DNA of 64,000 nt from UBA8389 sp035719105 (GTDB taxonomy: Bacteria; Bacteroidota; Bacteroidia; Bacteroidales; UBA1402), in NCBI GenBank assembly GCA_035719105.1, contig DASTGN010000008.1:124001-188000 (forward strand). Direction: 5' to 3'. Of this stretch, positions 54,816-62,685 are shown in pieces. Every line of letters starts with the position of its first letter. Position 1 is the first letter of the stretch. The notes below the pieces were generated by a model, which was not told the origin of the DNA, ran no database searches, and was given only the letters and a program-made list of their open reading frames with translations. Made by a program: the position numbers and the translations under genes.

Positions 54816-55205
54816 ATGAAACAGTTTAAATTGAATGAAACGGGCAATCGAAGTGTTTTCCGGGTACCGGAAAATTATTTCGATAGTCTTGAAATGCAGT
54901 TGAACAAGCGCATAGATGCATTGGAAGACGAGAAGCAATTGGAAATCAGCCAACTATCCCGTTCAAAAAAGGGCATTGTCTTGACCATGCAAAACGTGCG
55001 TCCGATGTTGTATGTGGCAGCAATGTTTATTTTGCTGTTATTCAGCATTGCCTTGGTTTTTCATTACACTTCAGGATCAAGCAACTTCAGGGCACAGGAT
55101 ACCAACACGGATCAAACCGTTCCAACAGCGGAAGATTACCTGATCAGTTCGGTTGGAACCTATGGAATATCACAGTATTATGTTGAATCTCAAACTACCG
55201 AATAA
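54816..55205 (+). CDS. Single-pass membrane protein downstream of the ECF sigma factor, possible anti-sigma
   Basis: 129 residues; not a recognised family. The N-terminal 60 residues are charged (FRVPENYFDSLEMQLNKRID recurs in Bacteroidota proteins of this position), then one membrane helix (about 67-88) and a short acidic tail. The layout, cytoplasmic N-terminus plus one helix, fits an anti-sigma factor but lacks a zinc motif. It has a true Shine-Dalgarno GGAGG (54804-54808), uncommon for this organism. The gap of 85 bp to the sigma gene could hold a promoter. Confidence 0.75.
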   Translation: MKQFKLNETGNRSVFRVPENYFDSLEMQLNKRIDALEDEKQLEISQLSRSKKGIVLTMQNVRPMLYVAAMFILLLFSIALVFHYTSGSSNFRAQDTNTDQTVPTAEDYLISSVGTYGISQYYVESQTTE

Positions 55206-55209
55206 AATC

Positions 55210-55677
55210 ATGAAGAGATTGGCATTATTTATTTTTGCTAGTGTATTGACCGTTGGTTTGTATGCACAAGTAAAATCCGGAAATCAGAACGAAGTCAGAA
55301 AGCAACGTTGGGAGGAGATGAAAGCCAAACGGGCTGCCTATTATACTGAAAAAATCGACCTGACTTCGCAAGAAGCGCAGTTGTTTTGGCCTGTTTTCAA
55401 TGAATTGCAAGAAAAGAAATGGAAATTGCATCAACAGATGTCTGCCCAATTCCGTAATGGAAAAAAGGACGACCAAGGAAAACCAATCATCAACTATTCG
55501 AAGGTCAACGACGAGCTGATTCGCATCAAGGTTTCAGAAGCCAATTTAGATAAAATCTATCACGAAAAATTCAAAAGAATCTTGAGCCCGGAAAAGTTAT
55601 TCCTCTATTATGGAGCAGAACGCGATTGGGCAAACAAGCTTTTGAAAGATCTTGAAAAACGAGGTGATAAAAAATAA
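55210..55677 (+). CDS. Small exported protein, Spy/CpxP-like 'sensor of ECF sigma factor' family
   Basis: 155 residues from ATG 55210 (MKRLALFIFASVL); the longer in-frame extension overlaps the previous gene and is rejected. Signal peptide ending YAQ (about 20), then a helical, Lys/Arg/Glu-rich body with EVRKQRWEEMKAKRAAYYTE and LTSQEAQLFWPVFNELQ. The latter motif is shared by periplasmic proteins annotated as ECF sigma sensors. It starts 4 bp after the membrane-protein gene. Inferred role: periplasmic stress sensing or chaperoning. Confidence 0.82.
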   Translation: MKRLALFIFASVLTVGLYAQVKSGNQNEVRKQRWEEMKAKRAAYYTEKIDLTSQEAQLFWPVFNELQEKKWKLHQQMSAQFRNGKKDDQGKPIINYSKVNDELIRIKVSEANLDKIYHEKFKRILSPEKLFLYYGAERDWANKLLKDLEKRGDKK

Positions 55678-55681
55678 CTTT

Positions 55682-56470
55682 CTATTTTAGTTCTAACGCT
55701 TTAGCTTCGTTCCAAATCAAATCCATTTCTTCCAGGGTCATTTTGCGAAGAGACAACCCTTGCTGTAATGTCCTTTCTTCCAAATAGTTAAATCGGCTGC
55801 GAAATTTATGATTGGTCCGTTCAAGTGCATTGTCAGGATTGATTTGATAGAGTCGTGCGGCGTTGATCAAGCTGAAAAACAGATCTCCAAATTCTGATTC
55901 CATTTTGTCGGTATCCATTGAATTGATTTCCACCATCAACTCGTTGAATTCCTCCTTGACCTTGTCCCAAACCTGTTCGGGGTGATCCCAATCGAAACCG
56001 ACACCACGGGCTTTATCCTGCATTCGGAATGCTTTAATCATGGATGGAAGCGCTTCAGGCACACCGGCCAAGACCGATTTGTTTCCATCCTTTTCTTTCA
56101 GTTTCAGTTTTTCCCAATTCTTTTCCACTTCACGAGCATCAGCCACTTCGACCTCCCCAAAAATATGTGGATGTCGGTAAATAAGCTTTTGAATGAGTTT
56201 CTCACAGACGTCTTCGATGTCGAATTGTTTTTTTTCTGAACCGATTTTGGCGTAGAACACTATGTGTAACAAAATGTCACCCAGCTCTTTGCTGATTTCG
56301 GCCGAATCATCATCCAGCAAAGCTTCACTCAGTTCGTAGGTCTCTTCGATCGTTAGAGGCCTTAGGCTTTCGTTGGTTTGTTCTTTGTCCCAAGGACATT
56401 TGGCCCTCAGTTCATCCATTACGTCCAGCAAGCGGCCGAATGCTTGCATTTGAGATTCTCGGGTATGCAT
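55682..56470 (-). CDS. mazG: Nucleoside triphosphate pyrophosphohydrolase
   Basis: 262 residues from ATG 56470 (MHTRESQMQAFGRLL); a longer in-frame extension reaches into the upstream barrel gene and is rejected. Two MazG domains: the first has LRAKCPWDKEQTNESLRP and the metal-binding EETYEL plus ELGDILLHI (EExxE and ExxD). The second has VKEEFNELMVEI and SEFGDLFFSL. It hydrolyses NTPs and dNTPs to monophosphates as house-cleaning. It begins 7 bp after the barrel gene and converges with the ECF sensor gene (4 bp). Confidence 0.95.
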   Translation of the reverse strand: MHTRESQMQAFGRLLDVMDELRAKCPWDKEQTNESLRPLTIEETYELSEALLDDDSAEISKELGDILLHIVFYAKIGSEKKQFDIEDVCEKLIQKLIYRHPHIFGEVEVADAREVEKNWEKLKLKEKDGNKSVLAGVPEALPSMIKAFRMQDKARGVGFDWDHPEQVWDKVKEEFNELMVEINSMDTDKMESEFGDLFFSLINAARLYQINPDNALERTNHKFRSRFNYLEERTLQQGLSLRKMTLEEMDLIWNEAKALELK

Positions 56471-56477
56471 GTACAGT

Positions 56478-57896
56478 TCAGTGTTTTTTATTGAGTAGGA
56501 ATTGTCCGGAATAGCGCAACCCCAACAAGAGTGCAAAATTGTTTCCATATTTTTTCCCCCGGTCGCCAGAAAGACCAAGACTGATCTCGGTATTCTTTAG
56601 ATAAGGAAAAGGTCTAAAGACTTCCAATTGACCGGAAAATTGACGCATTGAAGTAGACCGGATGGGTTTGACCCAGCCCCAATTCAACGAATAAGCCATC
56701 GTAATACGGTAATTGAATTCGTTCATTTCACCCAAACCAGAGAAGTACCACAGACGAACGCAATTGTTTTGAATTCCCACACCGCCGTCCGTATTGTATT
56801 TTGGTGAAGTCAACCAGGGATTACCAATGGTCATGCCGTAAAAACTCCATCCGTTTGGATAAACTCCATTGTTGTAATAACCATCGGTTCCTCCATAAAT
56901 GACCCCGTCTAAATCGTGCCAAGGGCCGCTTTGATCGGTTGTGGACAGAAATTCAGTCACAAAGGAATGCAGCGGCTTGAATTTTGGAAGGCGGAAAGAA
57001 ATACCCCAAAGTCCATCCTCCTTATTGTAAGCCTTGTTCATGGTGAAAATGGGGCCATCTTCGTATATGTTCTGCCAATAGAGGTGCATGGAAAAATCCG
57101 GCAGTTTCAACCCAAGGCCTAAATTCTTGGAAATGATATGATTGCCCAATGCGTTGTAATATTCGGTGGCAGGGCCGTCAATACGACCGCCTTTCCCAAA
57201 AAACACCCGAATGAAATTGTCCAAATTAACAACGCCAGTGCCATACACGGGTGAAGAACCAGCCCATTGGGCAACGTGTTGAATGCCACCATCCAGTGTC
57301 AATGGAAAGGAACCACCTACCCGAACGTGCAACCATTTATGATGCAACAAAGTATGGGTCGTGACAGTATGATCCGAAAAATAGCCATTGGCCATTCCAC
57401 CCCAGTATTCCAGGTATCCTTTGGTAAAAGGTACTTTTTCGTAGCCCTTGGTTTCGATGGTGAAAGAAGGAATGGGTCGGCTATTTTGCGAACCAATCAA
57501 GCCACCGCTTGATAGTTCTGGGTCCTGGTTTCCATAAAGATCACGCTTCATCCCCAAGACAAACAAGAAAGGAAAGACTTTGCCTTCCACATAGAGTTCG
57601 CCAGGGAAGATTCTCTGTTCGGTTAAGGATGCGTTGGCATTGAGTTCCATGCCAAAACCATAATCAAACGGTTTGTGTGGGGAGGTTTCTTTATGAAGGT
57701 TGCCCCAAATGCTCAGGCTATTGGGAGTGAAACTATGCCGATCGAATTGATTTGCCGTACTCAGAAAAGGTGCATTATCGCCTGCACCAGGAGTTATTCG
57801 TGCATTTACACTGTAGGACAAGGTATCGGTAGAAGGCTGTGCCGACTGGATGCAAAAACCTGTAAAGGATAATAAAATAAGGAGGAGTTTCTTCAT
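56478..57896 (-). CDS. Outer-membrane beta-barrel protein, Wzi/capsule-assembly-like
   Basis: 472 residues with a signal peptide (about 1-19). The remainder is alternating beta-strand sequence with many aromatic girdle residues, and the ends SGQFLLNKKH suggest a closing strand. Similarity in phrasing (NQDPELSSGGLIGSQNSRPIP, about 125) to capsule-assembly Wzi proteins of Bacteroidota supports a surface-polysaccharide role, but I rate the family name as moderate. It lies between the kelch lipoprotein (12 bp) and mazG (7 bp) in a minus-strand operon. Confidence 0.7.
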   Translation of the reverse strand: MKKLLLILLSFTGFCIQSAQPSTDTLSYSVNARITPGAGDNAPFLSTANQFDRHSFTPNSLSIWGNLHKETSPHKPFDYGFGMELNANASLTEQRIFPGELYVEGKVFPFLFVLGMKRDLYGNQDPELSSGGLIGSQNSRPIPSFTIETKGYEKVPFTKGYLEYWGGMANGYFSDHTVTTHTLLHHKWLHVRVGGSFPLTLDGGIQHVAQWAGSSPVYGTGVVNLDNFIRVFFGKGGRIDGPATEYYNALGNHIISKNLGLGLKLPDFSMHLYWQNIYEDGPIFTMNKAYNKEDGLWGISFRLPKFKPLHSFVTEFLSTTDQSGPWHDLDGVIYGGTDGYYNNGVYPNGWSFYGMTIGNPWLTSPKYNTDGGVGIQNNCVRLWYFSGLGEMNEFNYRITMAYSLNWGWVKPIRSTSMRQFSGQLEVFRPFPYLKNTEISLGLSGDRGKKYGNNFALLLGLRYSGQFLLNKKH

Positions 57897-57908
57897 GGAA
57901 TCAAAAAT

Positions 57909-58874
57909 TTATGGTTTGAAACTCCAGACATCGGACAATCGTTTGCTTTCATCTTCACCCATGACAACGTACCCCCTACCCTGTATATTGAAAACCATGG
58001 CATTTTGACGGGCTGCTCCTTTAAAATCACCTCGACTGATCCAATTATTTTGATCGGGATCGTATTCCATGATGTCAGAAAGCAATCGTCCGTTATTCTC
58101 CACACCGTTCCAAAACCTTCCAAGCATCACATAACCCTTTCCATCGATTTCCAAACCATTGGACATCATTCGACCGACAGGCAAAGAAGCAACGGACGAC
58201 CATTTTTCAGTTTCGGTATTAAACCGATAAAAAAGCCTCAAATTGCGACCTTGGAAACCTGAACCTACATAAAAGTATTTTCCGATGGAGAAAAAAGCAG
58301 GAACACTGAAGGATCCAGGACAATCTTCCAAACGTGTCCATTCGTTCTTGCTCGGATCGTACTTATAGCTGTCGTTTCTTCTGGATATGCCGTCAAATCC
58401 CATGGCGGTGTACAAACAACCATCGATGACGGCATAAGCCATATCGTTGGCGGCTGTGCCTGGGAAATCAGCTTTTGAAGTCCAATTACCGGTAACTGGG
58501 TCGAACTCATAAAAATCGTTGAATACGGAGTTCGCATAAGCGTGTCCAATGCTGCCCATACCCACATATCCTTTCCCATTGATGCTGACGGCCACAGCTT
58601 TAACTCTTGGTTTTCCCGGGAAAGTATCCAATTGGCTCCATTGATCGATTCGGCTGTCGTATTGCCAAACTTCATTCAAAAAATGATCCTTGAACCCTGT
58701 CCGGCCACAACAAATATAGGCTTTATCACCAATGACAAAGGTAGAGGCAGACGCTCTAGGCGTACCTTTAAAATTTTCAAGTTGCGACCAATTTGCGATG
58801 GGAACTTCTTCAACAGGAGTACATGCGGTGAAAAGTACCGAAATCAGCAAAAGATTTGGCCATAACTTATTCAT
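57909..58874 (-). CDS. Kelch-repeat lipoprotein
   Basis: 321 residues from ATG 58874 (MNKLWPNLLLISVL); the longer in-frame ORF reaches into valS and is rejected. Lipobox LFTAC (Cys18). Six kelch blades of about 48 residues, each with a G-Y/A strand and a D-W pattern (GKGYVGMGSI, YEFDPVTGNWTSKADFPG, YKYDPSKNEWTRLEDCPG), form a beta-propeller. Probably anchored in the outer membrane and binds glycans or proteins. Gap of 7 bp after valS. Confidence 0.87.
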   Translation of the reverse strand: MNKLWPNLLLISVLFTACTPVEEVPIANWSQLENFKGTPRASASTFVIGDKAYICCGRTGFKDHFLNEVWQYDSRIDQWSQLDTFPGKPRVKAVAVSINGKGYVGMGSIGHAYANSVFNDFYEFDPVTGNWTSKADFPGTAANDMAYAVIDGCLYTAMGFDGISRRNDSYKYDPSKNEWTRLEDCPGSFSVPAFFSIGKYFYVGSGFQGRNLRLFYRFNTETEKWSSVASLPVGRMMSNGLEIDGKGYVMLGRFWNGVENNGRLLSDIMEYDPDQNNWISRGDFKGAARQNAMVFNIQGRGYVVMGEDESKRLSDVWSFKP

Positions 58875-58881
58875 TGTCAGC

Positions 58882-61530
58882 TTACTTCTGAATCGATGCG
58901 ATGCTTTCTTCCAGGGAACGAATTTTAGACTCTGCATCAGCCTGCTTCTTTCGTTCTGCCTCCACGACTTCGGGTTTGGCATTGGCTACGAAACGCTCAT
59001 TGCCCAGTTTGCCCATGACCGATTTCAAGAAGCCTTGCAGATAGACAATTTCGTTTTGCATTTTGGCGATTTCTTCCTCGACGTTGATGAGTGAACCCAT
59101 CGGAACGGCGTATTCTGTGGTTCCGACCATGAAAGAAATAGCTCCGGCTGGTTTTTCACTTGTCGTGCTGATTTTGGTCAGATTGGCCATTTTGAGCAGG
59201 ACGGCATCGTTGGCAGCCTGATGATTGCCAAGAATTTGGAGCTCAAGTGTTTCTTTGTTGGGAATGTTTTTATCCAAACGGATGGTACGAATGGCGGAAA
59301 CAATGGCCTTGGTCGTTTCAAAATCAACCAAGATGCTACGATCGAAGTCAGTCACTTTCGGCTGAAGGGTCAACATGATGCTTTCGCCATCCTTGCGTTC
59401 AGCCATGTTTTGCCAAAGTTCTTCTGTAATGAAAGGCATGAACGGGTGCAGTAATTCGAGCAATGTTTCAAAAAATCCCAGGGTTTGCTGCAGGGTTTTT
59501 GCGTCAATGGCGTGCTGATACGCCGGTTTGATCATTTCTAAATACCAGGAGGAAAATTCATCCCAAAAAAGTTTATAGACGCTCATCAATGCTTCCGAAA
59601 GACGGAATTTACCGAAAAGGTCGTCCATTTCGTTGACAGCATGCTTCAATTGCTTGTCAAACCATTCGACTGCAATGCGGGAAGATTCCGGTTGTGGCAA
59701 GGTTTGATCCACTTCCCAACCTTTGACAAGACGGAATGCGTTCCATATCTTGTTGTTGAAATTGCGACCTTGCTCACATAGTGCTTCATCGAACAAAATA
59801 TCATTGCCTGCAGGGGCGGCCAGCATCATTCCCATACGTACCCCATCGGCTCCGAAGTCGCGAATGAGGTTCAGTGGTTCTGGAGAATTTCCAAGGGATT
59901 TTGACATCTTACGCCCAAGACGGTCACGTACGATACCGGTGAGATATACGTTTCTGAAGCAAATATCGTGCTGATACTCAATGCCTGAAATAATCATACG
60001 GGCTACCCAAAAGAAAAGAATGTCCGGTCCGGTAACCAAATCGTTGGTAGGATAATAGTAACGGATATCCTCGTTGTTGGGGCGATTGATGCCATCAAAA
60101 ACAGAGATGGGCCACAGCCAGCTGGAGAACCAGGTGTCGAGGCAATCTTCGTCCTGACGCAGGTCATCAAGGGTGTAAGGCTTTTCACTGCAACAACAAG
60201 CGCATTTGCCGTCGAACAGTTTGGCATTGGCAAGCTTCAATGCTTCTTCAGCGGTTTCAGCCACCACGTAACCTCCTTTAGGCAAGTACCATGCAGGGAT
60301 CTGATGCCCCCACCAGAGTTGTCGGGAAATGCACCAGTCCTTGACGTTTTCCATCCAGTGACGATAGGTGTTCTTGAATTTGGGAGGCACCAACTTGATG
60401 TCATCGTTCATGACCGCATCCAATGCGGGTTTGGCAAGGTCGGTCATTTTGAGGAACCATTGCATAGAGAGCTTGGGTTCGATGGGCACATGAGTGCGTT
60501 CCGAATAGCCAACCTTGTTGGTATACGCTTCGACCTTTTCCATCAATCCAGCGTCGAGAAGATCCTTTTCGATCCTGGTACGGACGTCAAAACGATCCAT
60601 GCCGGCATACATTTGACCATATTCGTTCAGGGTTCCGTCGTTGTTGAAAATATCGATGGACTCCAGGTTGTATTTTTGGCCCAGCATATAGTCGTTTACA
60701 TCGTGGGCAGGAGTCACCTTGAGGCAACCGGTACCGAACTCGATATCAACGTATTCGTCTTGAATAACAGGGATGGAGCGGCCAATCAATGGTACGATGA
60801 CCCGCTTGCCTTTGAGGTGCGCGTTCTTTGGGTCGTTCGGATGAATGCACATACCCGTATCGCCGAGAATGGTTTCAGGACGTGTGGTCGCTACAACAGC
60901 GTATCCATCTTCTCCTTCAATTTTATAGCGCAAGTAATAAAGTTTCGAATGGACCTCTTTGAAAACAACTTCTTCGTCCGAAAGCGCTGTTTGGGCTTGT
61001 GGATCCCAGTTGACCATTCGAACGCCGCGGTAAATAAGACCTTTATTATGAAGATCAACGAAAACTTTGAGCACACTTTCGGAGCGGACTTCGTCCATGG
61101 TGAAACAAGTGCGATCCCAGTCGCAGGAGGCACCCAGTTTCTTTAGTTGTTCCAAAATCATGCCACCATGTTTCTCTGTCCATTCCCAGGCGTGCTTGAG
61201 GAAGTCTTCGCGACCAATGTCGGTTTTTTGAATACCTTCTGAAGCGAGTTTGGCAACAACCTTGGCTTCGGTCGCAATGGAAGCGTGATCCGTACCGGGT
61301 ACCCAGCAGGCGTTTTTGCCTTGCATACGGGCGCGGCGGATCAAAATATCCTGGATGGTATTGTTGAGCATGTGCCCCATGTGGAGCACACCGGTCACAT
61401 TGGGGGGCGGAATGACAATTGAATAAGCTTCCCGGTTATCGGGAACGGAACGGAACATTTTGTGATCCATCCAATATTGATACCATTTGTCTTCTACCTC
61501 GGCCGGGTTGTATTTGCTCGCAATTTCCAT
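58882..61530 (-). CDS. valS: Valyl-tRNA synthetase
   Basis: 882 residues. HIGH-type motif LHMGH within PPNVTGVLHMGHMLNN, KMSKS within GRKMSKSLGNSPEPL, and the valine-editing domain between them. The C-terminal coiled coil (about 815-882) that contacts tRNA is present. Charges tRNA(Val). It heads the operon valS-kelch-barrel-mazG. A perfect -7 box lies about 35 nt upstream. Confidence 0.97.
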   Translation of the reverse strand: MEIASKYNPAEVEDKWYQYWMDHKMFRSVPDNREAYSIVIPPPNVTGVLHMGHMLNNTIQDILIRRARMQGKNACWVPGTDHASIATEAKVVAKLASEGIQKTDIGREDFLKHAWEWTEKHGGMILEQLKKLGASCDWDRTCFTMDEVRSESVLKVFVDLHNKGLIYRGVRMVNWDPQAQTALSDEEVVFKEVHSKLYYLRYKIEGEDGYAVVATTRPETILGDTGMCIHPNDPKNAHLKGKRVIVPLIGRSIPVIQDEYVDIEFGTGCLKVTPAHDVNDYMLGQKYNLESIDIFNNDGTLNEYGQMYAGMDRFDVRTRIEKDLLDAGLMEKVEAYTNKVGYSERTHVPIEPKLSMQWFLKMTDLAKPALDAVMNDDIKLVPPKFKNTYRHWMENVKDWCISRQLWWGHQIPAWYLPKGGYVVAETAEEALKLANAKLFDGKCACCCSEKPYTLDDLRQDEDCLDTWFSSWLWPISVFDGINRPNNEDIRYYYPTNDLVTGPDILFFWVARMIISGIEYQHDICFRNVYLTGIVRDRLGRKMSKSLGNSPEPLNLIRDFGADGVRMGMMLAAPAGNDILFDEALCEQGRNFNNKIWNAFRLVKGWEVDQTLPQPESSRIAVEWFDKQLKHAVNEMDDLFGKFRLSEALMSVYKLFWDEFSSWYLEMIKPAYQHAIDAKTLQQTLGFFETLLELLHPFMPFITEELWQNMAERKDGESIMLTLQPKVTDFDRSILVDFETTKAIVSAIRTIRLDKNIPNKETLELQILGNHQAANDAVLLKMANLTKISTTSEKPAGAISFMVGTTEYAVPMGSLINVEEEIAKMQNEIVYLQGFLKSVMGKLGNERFVANAKPEVVEAERKKQADAESKIRSLEESIASIQK

Positions 61531-61565
61531 AAATTTCTAAAAAAAATCGGGTTTTATTCAGTTGT

Positions 61566-61573
61566 CAAAGATA
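61566..61573 (-). promoter_or_regulatory. -7 box of the valS operon
   Basis: Perfect TATCTTTG on the minus strand, giving a leader near 30 nt before the valS ATG. No clear -33 box. Confidence 0.5.
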
Positions 61574-61666
61574 GTGAAAATCATCCGAACGCTTCTTAAA
61601 CGACTTTCCTATTTGTCAATACCTTAAAAAAAGGGTGGAAAAAAGTATAAAAAAGCAAAATTAATC

Positions 61667-61674
61667 TATCTTTG
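61667..61674 (+). promoter_or_regulatory. -7 box of the small lipoprotein gene
   Basis: Perfect TATCTTTG, 67 bp before the ATG at 61742. Predicted leader about 60 nt. No clear -33 box. Confidence 0.5.
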
Positions 61675-61741
61675 CGACGCTATCGTATTTGGTTATTTTA
61701 ACATTTGGAACATTCGTCTTAAACTTAACCTTTTGAACATC

Positions 61742-62344
61742 ATGAAAAAAAACATGAAATTTTTGCTTTTTGCAGTATCGATGCTTACCGCCATTGGTTT
61801 TACAGCATGTGACGAAAATGCTACGATTGACATTGATGGTCCGGATATTGACGTGTCGTTCGACTATTCTTCACTTCGTTCAAAAGCCGCTACCGAATGG
61901 GTTGTCATTGCTTCTGACACATTACCGGGCAAAAACATGGATGAGTTTCTTGCAAAAGATACCGCCAATGCTGCAAAAGCAGATGCCATCAAGTCAGCTA
62001 CCATCAGAAATGGAATATTGACTGTCAACGGTGGAAATTTTAATTTCAATGGGGTGGATTCAGTCAGAATCACGTATCAAATTGTCAACACCACTCAGGT
62101 CTTTACATTAGTGATTGGAGCTCCACGAGGTACAAGTAAAGACACTATTTACTTTAGCGACATCAAATTTGAAAAAGAGCAAGCGCATGATTTACTGAGC
62201 CAAGACAAGGTTGTTAGCATGTCAGCTATTTACAATCCGTTGTTAGTCAATTGCTTTCAACCTGGTGCCGTATATCGTTTCAAGGCAAATACCAGATTGG
62301 CTGTCTTGGCCACTGCAGCAACCGACCTCTTGTCAGGCTTTTGA
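61742..62344 (+). CDS. Small lipoprotein of unknown function
   Basis: 200 residues from ATG 61742; the earlier in-frame TTG is not needed. Signal MKKNMKFLLFAVSMLTA with lipobox FTAC (Cys about 23). The mature part is beta-rich with acidic repeats DIDGPDIDVSFDYS, then a segment IRNGILTVNGGNFNFNGVDS, and ends in LLSGF. No family is recognised. Its 3' end overlaps the YgbA_NO gene by 12 bp on the opposite strand. Surface or periplasmic location is inferred. Confidence 0.8.
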   Translation: MKKNMKFLLFAVSMLTAIGFTACDENATIDIDGPDIDVSFDYSSLRSKAATEWVVIASDTLPGKNMDEFLAKDTANAAKADAIKSATIRNGILTVNGGNFNFNGVDSVRITYQIVNTTQVFTLVIGAPRGTSKDTIYFSDIKFEKEQAHDLLSQDKVVSMSAIYNPLLVNCFQPGAVYRFKANTRLAVLATAATDLLSGF

Positions 62345-62680
62345 GCGTCGCATTTTTTTGCGATATAGATAGATCCATGCCCGTATGGGATGATGCATCA
62401 TCATCCTGGGGCCTGAGTAACGCATGACGATCCGTATTTCTTCGCGCTTACCGGGTTGATAACAATGGGTGGAACAAGATGAACAGACGGGTTTCTCCAA
62501 ACCAAATTTGCAATTGGAGAGTTTCTTACCGGCATATTCATATAGAACAAAACAATCGGGGCAAAGACCATGAAAGGTTTTCGCCCCGATTGTTTTTGTT
62601 TCGGGAGAATGTTTTTGATGACGGCACCAAAGGCGAATCATGCAAAAAACTGTTTGTTTTTCCCAATCAATCCAGTTCAT
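62333..62680 (-). CDS. Nitrous oxide-stimulated promoter (YgbA_NO) family protein
   Basis: 115 residues. CPDCFVLYEYAGKKLSNCKFG, then CSSCSTHCYQPGKREEIRIV and MRYSGPRMMMHHPI, are the family's conserved core, with seven to eight Cys arranged in C-x2-C pairs that could hold Zn or an Fe-S cluster. In E. coli the relative ygbA is under NO-responsive control; the biochemical role is open. It lies 5 bp after the PurF-like gene, probably in one transcript, and overlaps the lipoprotein gene end by 12 bp on the opposite strand. Confidence 0.88.
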   Translation of the reverse strand: MNWIDWEKQTVFCMIRLWCRHQKHSPETKTIGAKTFHGLCPDCFVLYEYAGKKLSNCKFGLEKPVCSSCSTHCYQPGKREEIRIVMRYSGPRMMMHHPIRAWIYLYRKKMRRSKA

Positions 62681-62685
62681 CCGTT

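Noticed and set aside
60304..61146. 280-codon ORF antisense to valS.
   Set aside because: It lies fully inside the valS coding region and shows no domain or ribosome site; codon bias of valS explains it.
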